Below, piece after piece: positions 7,348 to 17,200 of a stretch of 47,011 nucleotides of DNA. Under the pieces are notes generated by a model, which did not search any database, was not told where the DNA came from, and worked only from the letters and a program-made list of their open reading frames with translations. The stretch is taken from contig CBCTCU010000022.1 in NCBI GenBank assembly GCA_965145485.1, forward strand, positions 1 through 47,011, in the 5' to 3' direction. Both the position numbers and the translations under genes were made by a program. Origin of the DNA: CABQCM01 sp965145485. Its GTDB lineage: Bacteria > Bacillota > Clostridia > Oscillospirales > Acutalibacteraceae. How positions within the stretch are numbered: position 1 is the first letter of the stretch; the number at the start of each line of letters is the position of its first letter.

Positions 7348-9729
7348 GTTGCTCGATCCTTTCTGTTGTGTTTTATGATCCGACGGCTCCGGCAAAGCTG
7401 CCGGAGCGTTTGAACCGCTCGAGTGCTTGCCCTTTCTCTTAAAAAAGCGAAGGCGGAGGGCGTTGGCCACCACGCATACCGAGCTCAGGCTCATTGCCGC
7501 CGAGCCGATCATCGGGCTTAGCCGCAGCCCCAGCGCCGGGTACAGAGCGCCGGCAGCCACCGGAATCCCCAGCACGTTATAGAAAAAGGCCCAGAATAGA
7601 TTCATGTGAATGTTGCGCACCACCGCCCGGCTCAATTCGATCGCCGTGGCAGCATCGTCAAGAGAATCCTTCATCAGCACGACGTCGGCCGATTCGATGG
7701 CGATGTCGGTGCCGGCGCCAATGGCAATGCCGATGTCGGCGCGCGTCAGCGCAGGCGCGTCGTTGATGCCGTCGCCCACCATGGCGACCTTATGCCCCTG
7801 CTGTTGCAAAGAGCGGATTTTGGCCTCTTTTTCGGTTGGCAGCACATCGGATATGACCTCTTCGATCTGCAATTCTTTCTGTATGGCCTGGGCGGTGATC
7901 TTGTTGTCGCCGGTGAGCATGACGATATGAAGCCCCATATCCCTCAGGCGGCCGATGGCTTCCCGGCTGGAGTCGCGGATGGTGTCCGCCACAGCCAAAA
8001 TACCGGCCAGCTCGCCGTCTCGGGCAAAAACCAGCGGCGTCTTTCCCTCCTGGGCAAGGCGCTCGGTCGCCTGTTTCGCTTCGGCCGAGCGTTGGCCGGA
8101 AAGCAGCTGGTTTTCCTCCATAAAAGCGGCGTTGCCCGCCAGATAGGCGTGGCCGTTTACTTTGGCCCGAATCCCCCGCCCGGCTACCGCCTCGAAATCT
8201 TCGGCCGGCGGGATGGCCAGGCCTTCCCCGCGCGCCTTATCCACCACGGCCGCTGCCAGCGGGTGCTCGCTTCCCGTTTCGGCTGCGGCGGCCTCGGAGA
8301 GAAATTCGGATTCTCCCATGGCGGGGTTCAGCACGATCAGGTCGGTGACCGACGGATGCCCGGAAGTGATGGTGCCCGTCTTGTCCAGAACGATGGTGTC
8401 GATATTGTGCAGATTTTCTAAGCTTTCGGCCGATTTGATGAGAATTCCCATCTCGGCGGCCTTGCCTGTCCCCACCATGATGGCCACCGGTGTGGCAAGC
8501 CCCAGGGCGCAGGGGCAGGAGATAACCAGCACGGCAATCGCGTTGGAGAGTGCAAATTCAAAGCTCTGGCCAGCAATCAGCCAGATGACGGCGGTGACAA
8601 TCGCGATGCCGATGACCACCGGCACAAAGATTCCGCTGACCTTGTCGGCCAGGCGGGCGATGGGCGCTTTGGAGTTCCCGGCGTCGTCCACCAGGCGGAT
8701 AATCTGCGCCAGCGTGGTGTCCTCCCCCACTTTGGAGGCCTGGAACCAAAACGTCCCGTTTTTGTTGACCGTGGCCGAAATAACCTGGTCGCCCGGCCCC
8801 TTTTCGACCGGGATGCTCTCGCCGGTGATGGCGGCCTGATCCACATAGCCGTGGCCCTGCGTGACGACCCCGTCGACCGGGATGCCGTCGCCCGGACGGA
8901 TGACGAGGATGTCGCCTGCGGCCACCTGCTCGGCCGGGATGGTCTGTTCCTCGCCCTGCCGGACGACGACGGCGGTCTTGGGAGCGAGGTCGACCAGCTT
9001 GCCCAGCGCGTCGGAGGTTTTGGCCTTGGACCTGGCTTCGAGATACTTGCCGACCGTCACCAGGGTCAGAATCATTGCGGCCGATTCAAAATACAGCGCG
9101 TGGGCGTATTCGTGCACCAATTCCATGTTGCCGTGGCCGAAGCCGTAGGCCATTTGGAATACGGCGAACAGCCCGTACACCAGCGAAGCGCCCGATCCTA
9201 TCGCCACCAGGGAATCCATATTGGGCGCGCGGTGAAACAGCGCCTGAAAGCCGTTGCGGAAAAAGTGCCGGTTGATAAACAGGATGGGGACGGTCAGCAA
9301 AAGCTGCGCCAGAGCCGAGATCAGGGCGTTTTCCATGCCGGTCAGAATGCCGGGAACCGGGATCGACAGCATCGGCCCCATGGCAATGTACATCAGGGGA
9401 ATGAGAAGAAGGACGGAGGAGATCAGGCGGCGCTTCATGCTCCTGCGGCTATCCTCCGCCAGCTCCTGGCGCGCGTTCCACTCGCTGCGAAAGCCCCCGG
9501 ATTTCGCCTGCGGCTGCTCGAGCGGGGAGGCGCCGTAACCGATCTCTTTCACCTGCCGGATGATGGTGTCGGAGTCAAGCAAGGTCTCGTCGTAGGATAC
9601 GGTCATCTGATTCGCCAAAAGGCTGACGTTGACGTCGTCGACCCCGTCGAGCTTTTGTACGCACCGGGTAACATTGGCCTGGCAGGCGGCGCAGGTCATG
9701 CCGGTCACATTATATTTTTCTGTTTTCAC
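7132..9729 (-). CDS. copA: Copper-exporting P-type ATPase with C-terminal CopZ-like domain
   Basis: The 865-residue P1B-type ATPase pumps Cu(I) out across the membrane. In order it has an N-terminal HMA domain (GMTCAACQ, Cys13/Cys16), membrane helices, the actuator loop TGES, the transmembrane CPC motif in SCPCALGLATP, the phosphorylated Asp in DKTGTIT, SEHPL, and GDGINDAP. The usual protein ends after about 790 residues with a basic stretch. Here the frame continues through a short polar linker into a complete second HMA domain with MMCAHC (Cys about 806/809). The start is GTG at 9729 after AGGGGG. It lies 12 bases after csoR, and is almost certainly cotranscribed from the CsoR-regulated promoter. 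Confidence 0.95.
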   Translation of the reverse strand: MKTEKYNVTGMTCAACQANVTRCVQKLDGVDDVNVSLLANQMTVSYDETLLDSDTIIRQVKEIGYGASPLEQPQAKSGGFRSEWNARQELAEDSRRSMKRRLISSVLLLIPLMYIAMGPMLSIPVPGILTGMENALISALAQLLLTVPILFINRHFFRNGFQALFHRAPNMDSLVAIGSGASLVYGLFAVFQMAYGFGHGNMELVHEYAHALYFESAAMILTLVTVGKYLEARSKAKTSDALGKLVDLAPKTAVVVRQGEEQTIPAEQVAAGDILVIRPGDGIPVDGVVTQGHGYVDQAAITGESIPVEKGPGDQVISATVNKNGTFWFQASKVGEDTTLAQIIRLVDDAGNSKAPIARLADKVSGIFVPVVIGIAIVTAVIWLIAGQSFEFALSNAIAVLVISCPCALGLATPVAIMVGTGKAAEMGILIKSAESLENLHNIDTIVLDKTGTITSGHPSVTDLIVLNPAMGESEFLSEAAAAETGSEHPLAAAVVDKARGEGLAIPPAEDFEAVAGRGIRAKVNGHAYLAGNAAFMEENQLLSGQRSAEAKQATERLAQEGKTPLVFARDGELAGILAVADTIRDSSREAIGRLRDMGLHIVMLTGDNKITAQAIQKELQIEEVISDVLPTEKEAKIRSLQQQGHKVAMVGDGINDAPALTRADIGIAIGAGTDIAIESADVVLMKDSLDDAATAIELSRAVVRNIHMNLFWAFFYNVLGIPVAAGALYPALGLRLSPMIGSAAMSLSSVCVVANALRLRFFKRKGKHSSGSNAPAALPEPSDHKTQQKGSSNMKKILTIDGMMCAHCQMHVQKALAAVEGVSEAAVDLESKQATVTLSKEVEDSVLMDAVTQAGYTPTSCVKA

Positions 9730-9741
9730 AGCGGCGCCCCC

Positions 9742-10068
9742 TTACTTTAACTTTTTAATCAATTCGACGGCTTCCTCGATCACATGGGTATTTCCCCGCT
9801 GAATCTCCTCCACCACGCAGCTCTCCATGTGATCCTGAAGAAGCAGATAGCCAAAGGCCTGCAACGCGCTCTCGACGGCGGCCACCTGCATCAGGATATC
9901 CCCGCAGTAACGGTTGTCATCGAGCATCCGGCTGATGCCGCCCAGTTGCCCCATCATGCGCTTGAGGCGGTTTTGAAGCTGGCGAAGCTGGTCCTCGCTG
10001 CGCGGCGTCGCCTTGTGCCGGCAGGCCTCGCATGCGGTATCGGCTGGCTGCATGTTTTGCGATTCCAT
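9742..10068 (-). CDS. csoR: CsoR-family copper-sensing repressor
   Basis: The 108-residue all-helical protein has the CsoR metal triad: Cys55 (NRYCGDI), His80 and Cys84 (DHMESC). It starts at an ATG preceded by AAGGAG. An N-terminal extension holds an additional CEAC motif not needed for the CsoR site. The protein is expected to bind its operators when metal-free and release them on Cu(I) binding. Two matching C/G-rich palindromes flank its promoter, and copA follows 12 bases downstream. Confidence 0.92.
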   Translation of the reverse strand: MESQNMQPADTACEACRHKATPRSEDQLRQLQNRLKRMMGQLGGISRMLDDNRYCGDILMQVAAVESALQAFGYLLLQDHMESCVVEEIQRGNTHVIEEAVELIKKLK

Positions 10069-10085
10069 ATTGCGTCTCCTTGCTG

Positions 10086-10104
10086 AATACCCCTATGGGG
10101 TATT
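10086..10104. promoter_or_regulatory. CsoR operator 1
   Basis: AATACCCCTATGGGGTATT is a perfect 19-base palindrome (8-base arms, 3-base centre) with the C-run/G-run layout of copper-responsive CsoR boxes. It lies between the promoter and the csoR start. Confidence 0.85.
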
Positions 10105-10116
10105 TTTGTTGCCTTT

Positions 10117-10145
10117 ATTATATACCCCCTATGGGTATTTTGCAA
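10117..10145 (-). promoter_or_regulatory. Promoter of csoR-copA
   Basis: On the minus strand TTGCAA (10145-10140) and TATAAT (10122-10117) are 17 bases apart, with the second CsoR box occupying the spacer. Confidence 0.85.
10122..10138. promoter_or_regulatory. CsoR operator 2
   Basis: ATACCC and GGGTAT arms around a 5-base centre form a second CsoR-type box. It covers the -10/-35 spacer of the csoR-copA promoter, so bound repressor would block RNA polymerase directly. Confidence 0.8.
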
Positions 10146-10446
10146 GGGGGCGATGCAAAAAAATTTTGGAAAAATAGTTTGCCCTCCTATCCTGACCGGG
10201 AGAAGGAAACCCAACCGGGGACGCATCCTACGCAACGCGCCGCAGGCATGGAAACACTTAGGCAGGACGGTTGCAAACGATACGCCGGCATATGGCACGG
10301 CCGGAATGCTGCGTGGGGGAGGAAAGAGAAGCTCGCGTTGCATCCTTCCCCATGAGACCATTTGGCCGGGACGATAGACGGTGGCGTCGGCTGAACGCTT
10401 TCGGTAGGATGAAATGGACTTTGGATGATTTGGATCAGGACAGGGG
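10146..10446. other. Gap between csoR and the biosynthetic cluster
   Basis: About 300 bases with no gene I can support. A promoter for the cluster is expected here, but I see no clean -35/-10 pair and no cobalamin or other riboswitch. Confidence 0.4.
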
Positions 10447-11151
10447 ATGGGGATGAAATTGAATGAACGGCCGGCGGCGGTGCTTTGCTGCGCGATGGAG
10501 CAGGAATATGAGGGGATTGTACGTCATTTCCCAACGGCGCGAGATTTTGAGGGGCTGGATGGTGTGCGCGCCAGCCTTCTCAGCGGGGGAGACGGCGGTC
10601 CCGTCCTCCTGTGCACCGGGGTGGGAGCAAACCGGGCGAGGGCGGGGCTGCAACAGCTGCTGCAAAGCATTCCGGGTACGGGGATGGTTTTTTCCTGCGG
10701 CATCGCCGGCATCCTGGATAGGCGGTACGACGTTGGGGATGTTATCGTCTCCCATACCGTCTGGCATCGGCGCGGGGAAGGAGCCGATCTGTTGGAGACT
10801 TGCCCGGCGCCCCCGGACAGGGTGTGCAGCGCTTTACCGTACGCTATCGAGTCGTGCGGTGGGAATGGCCGGCCGGTCTTTGGTGCAGTGCTGACCAGCG
10901 ACCAGCCAGTGGCCGACGGCCTGCTGGCGGAACGCCTCCACCGCCTGACCAGCGCGGCCTGCGTCGAAATGGAGGCGGCTGGCATTGCCTCCCTGTGTAG
11001 GGCGCGGGGCATTCCATTTTTGTCGGTCAAAATTATGAGCGACTTTGCCGATGAAAACGCCCTGTGGTCCATGCTGCGCCATCAACGGCGGCTGACCGAT
11101 CGCCTGGGCGGATTCCTGCGGCTGCTGTGCGAAAAGTCGCTCTTGCTGTGA
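10447..11151 (+). CDS. Purine/MTA-SAH nucleosidase-like (phosphorylase superfamily) protein
   Basis: The 234-residue protein has PNP/UDP phosphorylase superfamily landmarks: GVGANRA (phosphate/base loop region), CGIAG followed by VGDVIV, the ribose-binding VEMEAAGIA and KIMSDFAD, whose Asp is the usual purine-N7 proton donor. These fit 5'-methylthioadenosine/S-adenosylhomocysteine nucleosidase-type hydrolases. It is the first gene of the co-oriented cluster. In a pathway with several radical SAM enzymes, such an enzyme could clear S-adenosylhomocysteine and 5'-deoxyadenosine, both inhibitory by-products; that role is inference. Two ATGs (10447, 10453) are possible; AGGA six bases upstream favours the first. 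Confidence 0.75.
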   Translation: MGMKLNERPAAVLCCAMEQEYEGIVRHFPTARDFEGLDGVRASLLSGGDGGPVLLCTGVGANRARAGLQQLLQSIPGTGMVFSCGIAGILDRRYDVGDVIVSHTVWHRRGEGADLLETCPAPPDRVCSALPYAIESCGGNGRPVFGAVLTSDQPVADGLLAERLHRLTSAACVEMEAAGIASLCRARGIPFLSVKIMSDFADENALWSMLRHQRRLTDRLGGFLRLLCEKSLLL

Positions 11152-11298
11152 CCTGGGAGGTGCAGGCGGCGCGGGGCTCACTGCGAAATAGAATGTTTGC
11201 GGCAAAGGGTTGCACGTCCGGCTGGTTTCCATTTGCCGCCTGATCCGCTAGGATACTACTGTTGGCCCGATCGGGCAAATAGAATGGGGGATGAGAGG

Positions 11299-12609
11299 AT
11301 GATCCGCACGGCGCTGATTGTGCCCAAGGGCTCGAAATACGGAAAAAATCCTTATCTAAAAACCTTTTTGGAGAAAAACGACATCGTATCCAATTTTTAC
11401 GGAGCGTGGGAGACGCCAAATTTAAGCCTGCTTACCATTGCCGGACTGTTTGACGAGCGAAGATACCAGCTTTGCTTTATCGACGAGGATCACGGCATGC
11501 CGATTCCCTTTGATGATTCCTTTGATCTCGTGCTTGTCACCGGGATGACCCAGCAGATCAATCGGGCTTATGCCATCTGCGATGAATTCCGCAAAAGGGG
11601 AGTCTACACGGCCATCGGCGGTATCCACGCCACCATTTACCCCCTTGAGGCGCTGCGGCACGCCGACACCGTCATGACGGGGGAAGGGGAGGATACCCTT
11701 CCCCGCTTTCTGCGCGACTGGGAGGAGGGTCGGCCGCAGCGTCGGTACGACGCGAAAGGCTTTGTCAACCTCGCCGCGTCGCCCGTCCCGCGCTACGACC
11801 TGACCGACCCGTCCCGTTACGCCTCTTACAGCATACAGACCACCCGGGGTTGCCCTCGGACCTGCTCATACTGCACTCTGCCGGTCATCTACGGCTCAGT
11901 CTACCGGCACAAGAGCGTCGAGCAGGTCGTCCGCGAGATCCGTGCGATCAAAAAAACCGATCCCAACGCCTTTGTATTTTTCGCCGACGACAACATGTTT
12001 ATCCAAAAGGAGCACGCCAAAAAACTGCTCGAGGCCATCGCTGGTGAAAATATCGTCTGGGGTACGCAGACCGACATATCGGTTGCCGCCCAGCCGGATA
12101 TTTTGGAGATGCTCCGGCCCAGCGGCTGCCGCTGGCTGTTTATCGGCTTTGAAAACGTCAGCCGGGACAGCCTGCAGCTGCTGGATGAAAACCGTTGGAA
12201 AGCACAGATGCGTTCCCGCTATGAGGAATTGATTGAAAACATCCACAAGGCCGGCGTATACATCTGGGGCTCTTTTCTCTTCGGCACCGACAACGACCGC
12301 CCGGGCGTGTTTGAGGATACCCTCCGTTTTGTGATGGACAACGGCATTTATTCGGGCAGCTTCACCATCCTGACGCCCCTGCCGGGGACGGCGTTGTTTG
12401 AGCAGATGAAACGGCAGGGGCGCATTCTGGACGAGGATTGGAGCCGGTATACCTTCTGGGATGTGGTCTACCGTCCCAAGCACATGACGGCCGACCAGCT
12501 TGCGCAGGGGGTCGCCTATGTGTACGACCGTTTTTACTCGGAGGAAAACTCCAAAATCCGGCTGGCCAATATCCGCCGCCGGCTGCGCGGACAGAACAAG
12601 GAGGACTGA
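11299..12609 (+). CDS. B12-binding-type radical SAM protein (cluster rSAM 1)
   Basis: The 436-residue protein has an N-terminal Rossmann-like cobalamin-binding-type domain (LVLVTGM, AIGGIHATIYP, TVMTGEGEDTLPRFL) and then a radical SAM barrel with CPRTCSYC (Cys185, 189, 192). GFENVSRDSLQLLDEN and a PLPGTALFEQM segment follow, as in class B radical SAM enzymes. The classical DxHxxG cobalamin ligand is not obvious. Class B enzymes often methylate unreactive carbons, but ring contractions and other reactions are known, so the reaction cannot be named. ATG at 11299 follows a G-rich ribosome site at 11286-11290. The stop is 3 bases before the next gene, so the two are translationally coupled. Confidence 0.85.
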   Translation: MIRTALIVPKGSKYGKNPYLKTFLEKNDIVSNFYGAWETPNLSLLTIAGLFDERRYQLCFIDEDHGMPIPFDDSFDLVLVTGMTQQINRAYAICDEFRKRGVYTAIGGIHATIYPLEALRHADTVMTGEGEDTLPRFLRDWEEGRPQRRYDAKGFVNLAASPVPRYDLTDPSRYASYSIQTTRGCPRTCSYCTLPVIYGSVYRHKSVEQVVREIRAIKKTDPNAFVFFADDNMFIQKEHAKKLLEAIAGENIVWGTQTDISVAAQPDILEMLRPSGCRWLFIGFENVSRDSLQLLDENRWKAQMRSRYEELIENIHKAGVYIWGSFLFGTDNDRPGVFEDTLRFVMDNGIYSGSFTILTPLPGTALFEQMKRQGRILDEDWSRYTFWDVVYRPKHMTADQLAQGVAYVYDRFYSEENSKIRLANIRRRLRGQNKED

Positions 12610-12612
12610 GAC

Positions 12613-14211
12613 ATGCGGGTATGCCTGCTGAATCCACCGCTGAGCGTGCATGAGTTTCCCCACCTCGCGCTGCCCATGCTCAAAGGCTATCTGTCTTCGC
12701 GGGGCATCGACTGTATGGTGCGCGATTTCAATGTGGAAATCATGAGCGAAATCATTGACGAGGGGCTGGAGAAGGTCCAGCGCTATTTTTACGACCGGGG
12801 AGTCAAGTATCGCTATGAGGAGATCAAACAGCGCTTTGACGGCGCGCGCGAGGTCTTTTGGCAAAAGGATTCCCAGGGCAGGGACGACCGCGCGCAAAAG
12901 CTGATTAATACCTATCTGCGCATTGCCGGGTCGAATATCTTTGACGTCTGCTTCAGGCCGGATACCCTCGAGGCGATACAAGATGGCTACGCCCGCTGCG
13001 ACCTTGCGCGGGATGATAACAAGATCATCCGCTTTCTGCGCGAGCGGGTGCTTAAATATTTCGAGCGGTTCCCCGCCGATGTCGTGGGCATTTCGGTGCC
13101 CTTTACCAGCCAAATCTACTACGCCTTTGTCCTGGGACGGGAGATCAAGCGCCTGCTGCCGAAAGCCAGGGTGGTGATGGGCGGGCCGCAGATTTCCCTG
13201 TTTTGGAGGCTGTTTTGCGCCCACGAGCCCTTTCGTCAGGCCTTTGACGCGATGATCCCCGGCATGGGGGAGCTGGCGCTCGAGGAGTATCTGCGCGCGG
13301 TCGAGCAGGGAGGCGGCCTGGCCGGGGTGCCCAGCCTCGTCTACTTTGACGAAGACGGGGTGCTGCGGCAAAACCCCGAGGACAAGCTCACGCGCATGAG
13401 CGACCTGCACGAGGCGGATTTCTCCGACCTGCCCTTGGAGAAATACATATACGCCAAGCTTCCCTATCAATTTTCCAGAGGATGCTACTGGGGCAAATGC
13501 GCCTTTTGCAGCTACCGCAACAATAAGGGATATATGACCCGCAAAACCGAGGAAGTGCTCACCCATTTTGAAAACATGGAGCGCCGGTACGGCATCCATA
13601 ATTTTCAGTTCATCGACGACGCCATCCACCCGACTCTGCTCGATCAGATGGCCGACCAGATTCTGAGCAGGGGGATGAAAATCCGCTATGACGCCTATCT
13701 GCGGCTGGAGCCCGGCTTTACCGAAGAGCTTTGCCGCAAGCTGAGCAAAAGCGGATTGAAAACCGTGCTGTTCGGCTTTGAGTCGGCCAACCAGCGCATG
13801 CTCGATTTGATGAACAAGGGCAACACCCCCTCCAATATGCTGCGGGTTTTAAAGAACATGCACAACGCCGGGATTCAGAGCATCCTAAGCTGCCTGGTGG
13901 GGTTCCCGACCGAGACCTGGGAAGAGGCGATGGATTCCATCCGGTTTCTCAAGGAAAACCGGGCCTATTATTACTGGGTGTATATCGTCCATTTCGGCAT
14001 GATCTCCGATATGTGCGGCCACGCGGAGGATTATGGTGTGGTCGATATGGATTTAAACCGCCTGGTACGCTACGACGACAGCGGCTTTGCGGCGCTGGGA
14101 TATCCCTATCGCACCACGCGGGGGATGACGGTCGAGGAGTCGCTGCGCGCCATTGAGTACGGACGCAGAGAGCTGGGAATCCGCATTTTCCCCGACAATT
14201 TTTTCAGTTAG
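12613..14211 (+). CDS. B12-binding-type radical SAM protein with CX4CX2C motif (cluster rSAM 2)
   Basis: The 532-residue protein combines an N-terminal cobalamin-binding-type region (VGISVPFTSQIYYA, VVMGGPQISLF, PGMGELALEEYL) with a radical SAM domain. A large helical insert lies at about residues 45-150. The cluster motif reads CYWGKCAFC, Cys291-x4-Cys296-x2-Cys299, one residue longer than the canonical CX3CX2C. FGFESANQRMLDLMNKG and VGFPTETWEEAM complete the barrel signatures. It is separated from rSAM 1 by 3 bases. The ATG is preceded by AAGGAGG across the previous stop. The reaction is unknown. Confidence 0.85.
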   Translation: MRVCLLNPPLSVHEFPHLALPMLKGYLSSRGIDCMVRDFNVEIMSEIIDEGLEKVQRYFYDRGVKYRYEEIKQRFDGAREVFWQKDSQGRDDRAQKLINTYLRIAGSNIFDVCFRPDTLEAIQDGYARCDLARDDNKIIRFLRERVLKYFERFPADVVGISVPFTSQIYYAFVLGREIKRLLPKARVVMGGPQISLFWRLFCAHEPFRQAFDAMIPGMGELALEEYLRAVEQGGGLAGVPSLVYFDEDGVLRQNPEDKLTRMSDLHEADFSDLPLEKYIYAKLPYQFSRGCYWGKCAFCSYRNNKGYMTRKTEEVLTHFENMERRYGIHNFQFIDDAIHPTLLDQMADQILSRGMKIRYDAYLRLEPGFTEELCRKLSKSGLKTVLFGFESANQRMLDLMNKGNTPSNMLRVLKNMHNAGIQSILSCLVGFPTETWEEAMDSIRFLKENRAYYYWVYIVHFGMISDMCGHAEDYGVVDMDLNRLVRYDDSGFAALGYPYRTTRGMTVEESLRAIEYGRRELGIRIFPDNFFS

Positions 14212-14227
14212 GAAGGAGGCGCGGCCT

Positions 14228-17200
14228 TTGAGACGATGGACAAGCGTTGCCGCTCTGATTTTGATCCTGACTGCCCTGATGACCATGGCAGCCCAGGCCC
14301 AGCCGGATGGCGCCGTCGATGAGCCGATGCTGGAGTACCTCGACGTCCTGGCGGATACCGCGCTGGAAAAATCCAAAGCTCCGGGCATGGCGGTCGCCGT
14401 TGTAACCCCGGATGAGGTAGTCCTTCGCGGATATGGGTATGCCGACCGCGAGGTCGGAACCGCTGTTGATCCCGATACCCTCTTTGAGCTCGGCTCGATG
14501 AGCAAAGCCTTTACCGGGCTGGGCATCCTCCTGTTGGAGCAGGAGGGCAAGCTCAGCCTCTCGGACGATATCCGCACCTACCTTCCCTGTCTCGCCATGC
14601 GGTATCACGGCGCCTACCGGGGGGAGGAAATCGACGGGGAGGTCTCGCTGACCATTTCCAACTTTTTGTATCAAACAAGCGGCGTGCCCTTCGAGACCAT
14701 CGGCGATATCCCGTCGGGGGGCTCGGATTCCATGCTGGAGGAAACGGTGCGTACCCTGGTGGGGGTCGAGCTGGATTTTTATCCCGGCACCCGGTTTCAG
14801 TATGCCACCATCAACTACGACGTCTTGGGGCTTGTGATTCAAACCGTGTCGGGTATGTGTTATGAGGAATTTATCACCGAACGGATCGTAAAGCCCCTGG
14901 GGCTGACGGATACCTACGTCGGCCGACAGGCCGTCGCCGCCGCCGGGCAGGGTGATCGAATGGCCAGCGGCTACAAGGTGCAGTACCTGTCCAGCCGGGA
15001 GTACGACGCGCCCGAATACCGGGGCAATAACCCGGCGGGCTACGTCATCTCGAGCGCGCGGGATATGGCGCGATGGATGCAGATTCAAATGGGGCTGGCG
15101 GATATTCCCGATGCCTACCGCGAGCTGGTAGAACGATCCCATGTGGGGGACAGCACGGTGGCCTCCTCCGGCGATTTTTACTATGCCGCCGGTTGGTCGG
15201 TCCATATCCGCGGCGAGAGCCTGAGTCACAGCGGCTCCAATCCCAATTTTTCCTCCTCGCTGGAAATTGACCGGGACAAACAGCTTGGCATCTGCGTCCT
15301 GAGCAACCAGAATGGAAGCGCGGCGGGCTATGTCAGCGCCAATGTACTGCGCTATGTATACGGCGAGGAGGCGGAGAAATACTCGGCGCACGAATACGAC
15401 TGGCTGGACGGGGTCTTCACCCTCGTGTGCATCGGCGCCGCTTTGCTGGGCGCGCTGTATTTTGTGCTGAGCGTCAAAGCAATTGTGGATATTGCCAGAA
15501 AAAAGCGGGCGAAGGAGCCCTTGCGCAAGGCCCGGGTGGCGGGGCTGGCGCTGGCGATCCCCATCGTCGTCTTCTATGGCTTCTGTCTGTATTATCTGCC
15601 CAATATCCTTCTCAGCCGCGTGCCCTGGCATGCTGTGACGGTGTGGGGATCGACGAGCATTCCCTTAGGCTGTATCATCGCTTTCGCCGCAGGGGTGATC
15701 TTCTTTTTCTACGTGCTGCTGACCTTTCATTATCCCAAGCGGGGGGAGAAAAACTATGTCGCCCTTGTGCCGCTGTCCATCATCAACGGCCTGGCCAGCG
15801 CCCTCATCATCTTTACCATCAACGAGTGCTTTAACCGCAATTTGGAATACGCCAGGGAGCTGTTGGTCTATTTCATTTTTGCCATCACCTTTTTTGTCTA
15901 TACCACCAAGCTCGTACAGGGGCGCATGATCGTCATCACCAACGAGATCGCCTACGAAAAAAGAATGAGCATGATCGAGCGGATCATGAACTCTTCCTTC
16001 CAGGCCATTGAGCGCATCGGCGGCTCGCGCATTTATTCGGGGCTGAACAACGACACCGGCGCGGTCGCTCAGATTCCCGGCATGGTGGTGGGCTTTGTGT
16101 CCAACCTGCTGACGGTGATCTTTTGTATGGCCTACCTGTTTACCCGGAGCATCCCGGCCTTTCTGGCCTCTCTTGGCGTGATTGCGCTCAATGCGGGGCT
16201 GAGCCTTATCACCAGCCGCATTGCGTCGAGGTATTGGGAGAAAAACCGCGATATTCAGGATATCTACTTTGGCCAGATGTCCGATTTGGTTTTTGGCTTT
16301 AAAGAACTGTTACTCTCCAAACTCCGCAAGCTGGCCTTCTGGAAAGAGCTCAAAAAGTATTCGCGCCTGTCGGCCAACCTGGGGAAAGAGGCCTCGGTGA
16401 AGTTTTTGAATATGGGCCTGTTCAATACCCTGATGTACAACTCCATCTACGGCGTCGTGGTTTTCCTTTTTCCGCTTCTGATTGCCAACATCGACGTCAA
16501 CGGCCTGCGCGAGACCCTGTTTATGGTCTTTTATCTGGTCGGGCCGTTTGGCGGTGTGGTTGGCGTGATCCCGGGGCTGACCCAGATTCGGGTCAATCTC
16601 AAACGGATCGATCAGCTGATTGAGGAACTGGAGGAGGCCTCCTCTGAGGTGGATACGGCAGATCAGGTTACGCCCGAGCTGCCCCCACATAGCTGCCTTA
16701 AGCTGAAAGAGGTAGTCTACTCCTATACGGTGCTGGATGAGGAGAAAAACGAAAGGGTGGAGTTTACCCTTGGCCCGGTCAACGCCGCCATACGCTCCGG
16801 CGAGATTACCTACATCACCGGAGGCAACGGCAGCGGAAAATCCACGCTGGGCAAGCTCATCACCGGAATGTACCGGCCGCAGCAGGGGAGCATTGAGCTT
16901 AACGGGCAGCCGTGCGGCTGCGCCGCGCTCAACGAGGTGTTTTCGGCGGTGTACAGCGATTTTCACCTTTTTCCCAAGCTGTACGGCGTGGACATCGCGC
17001 AGCAGCGCGATCAAATTGTTGAGCTGCTGCACGTCATGCGCATCGACAACAAGGTTGAGCTTGGGGAAGACGGCAGCATCAACTCGCAGAATCTGTCCGC
17101 CGGGCAGAGAAAACGGCTGGCTTTCGTCGTGTGCTGCCTCGATCAAAAGCCCTTTGTGCTCTTCGATGAATGGGCGGCCGAGCAGGACCCGGAATTTCGC

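Noticed and set aside
10146..11298. Cobalamin riboswitch before the B12-type radical SAM genes
   Set aside because: I looked for the conserved B12-box and paired elements and did not find them.
11896..13629. 577-codon open frame on the minus strand
   Set aside because: It is antisense to two well-supported radical SAM genes; long antisense frames are expected at this GC content, and the translation shows no motif.
14204..15631. 475-codon open frame on the minus strand
   Set aside because: Antisense to the peptidase domain, whose catalytic motifs make the plus-strand reading certain.
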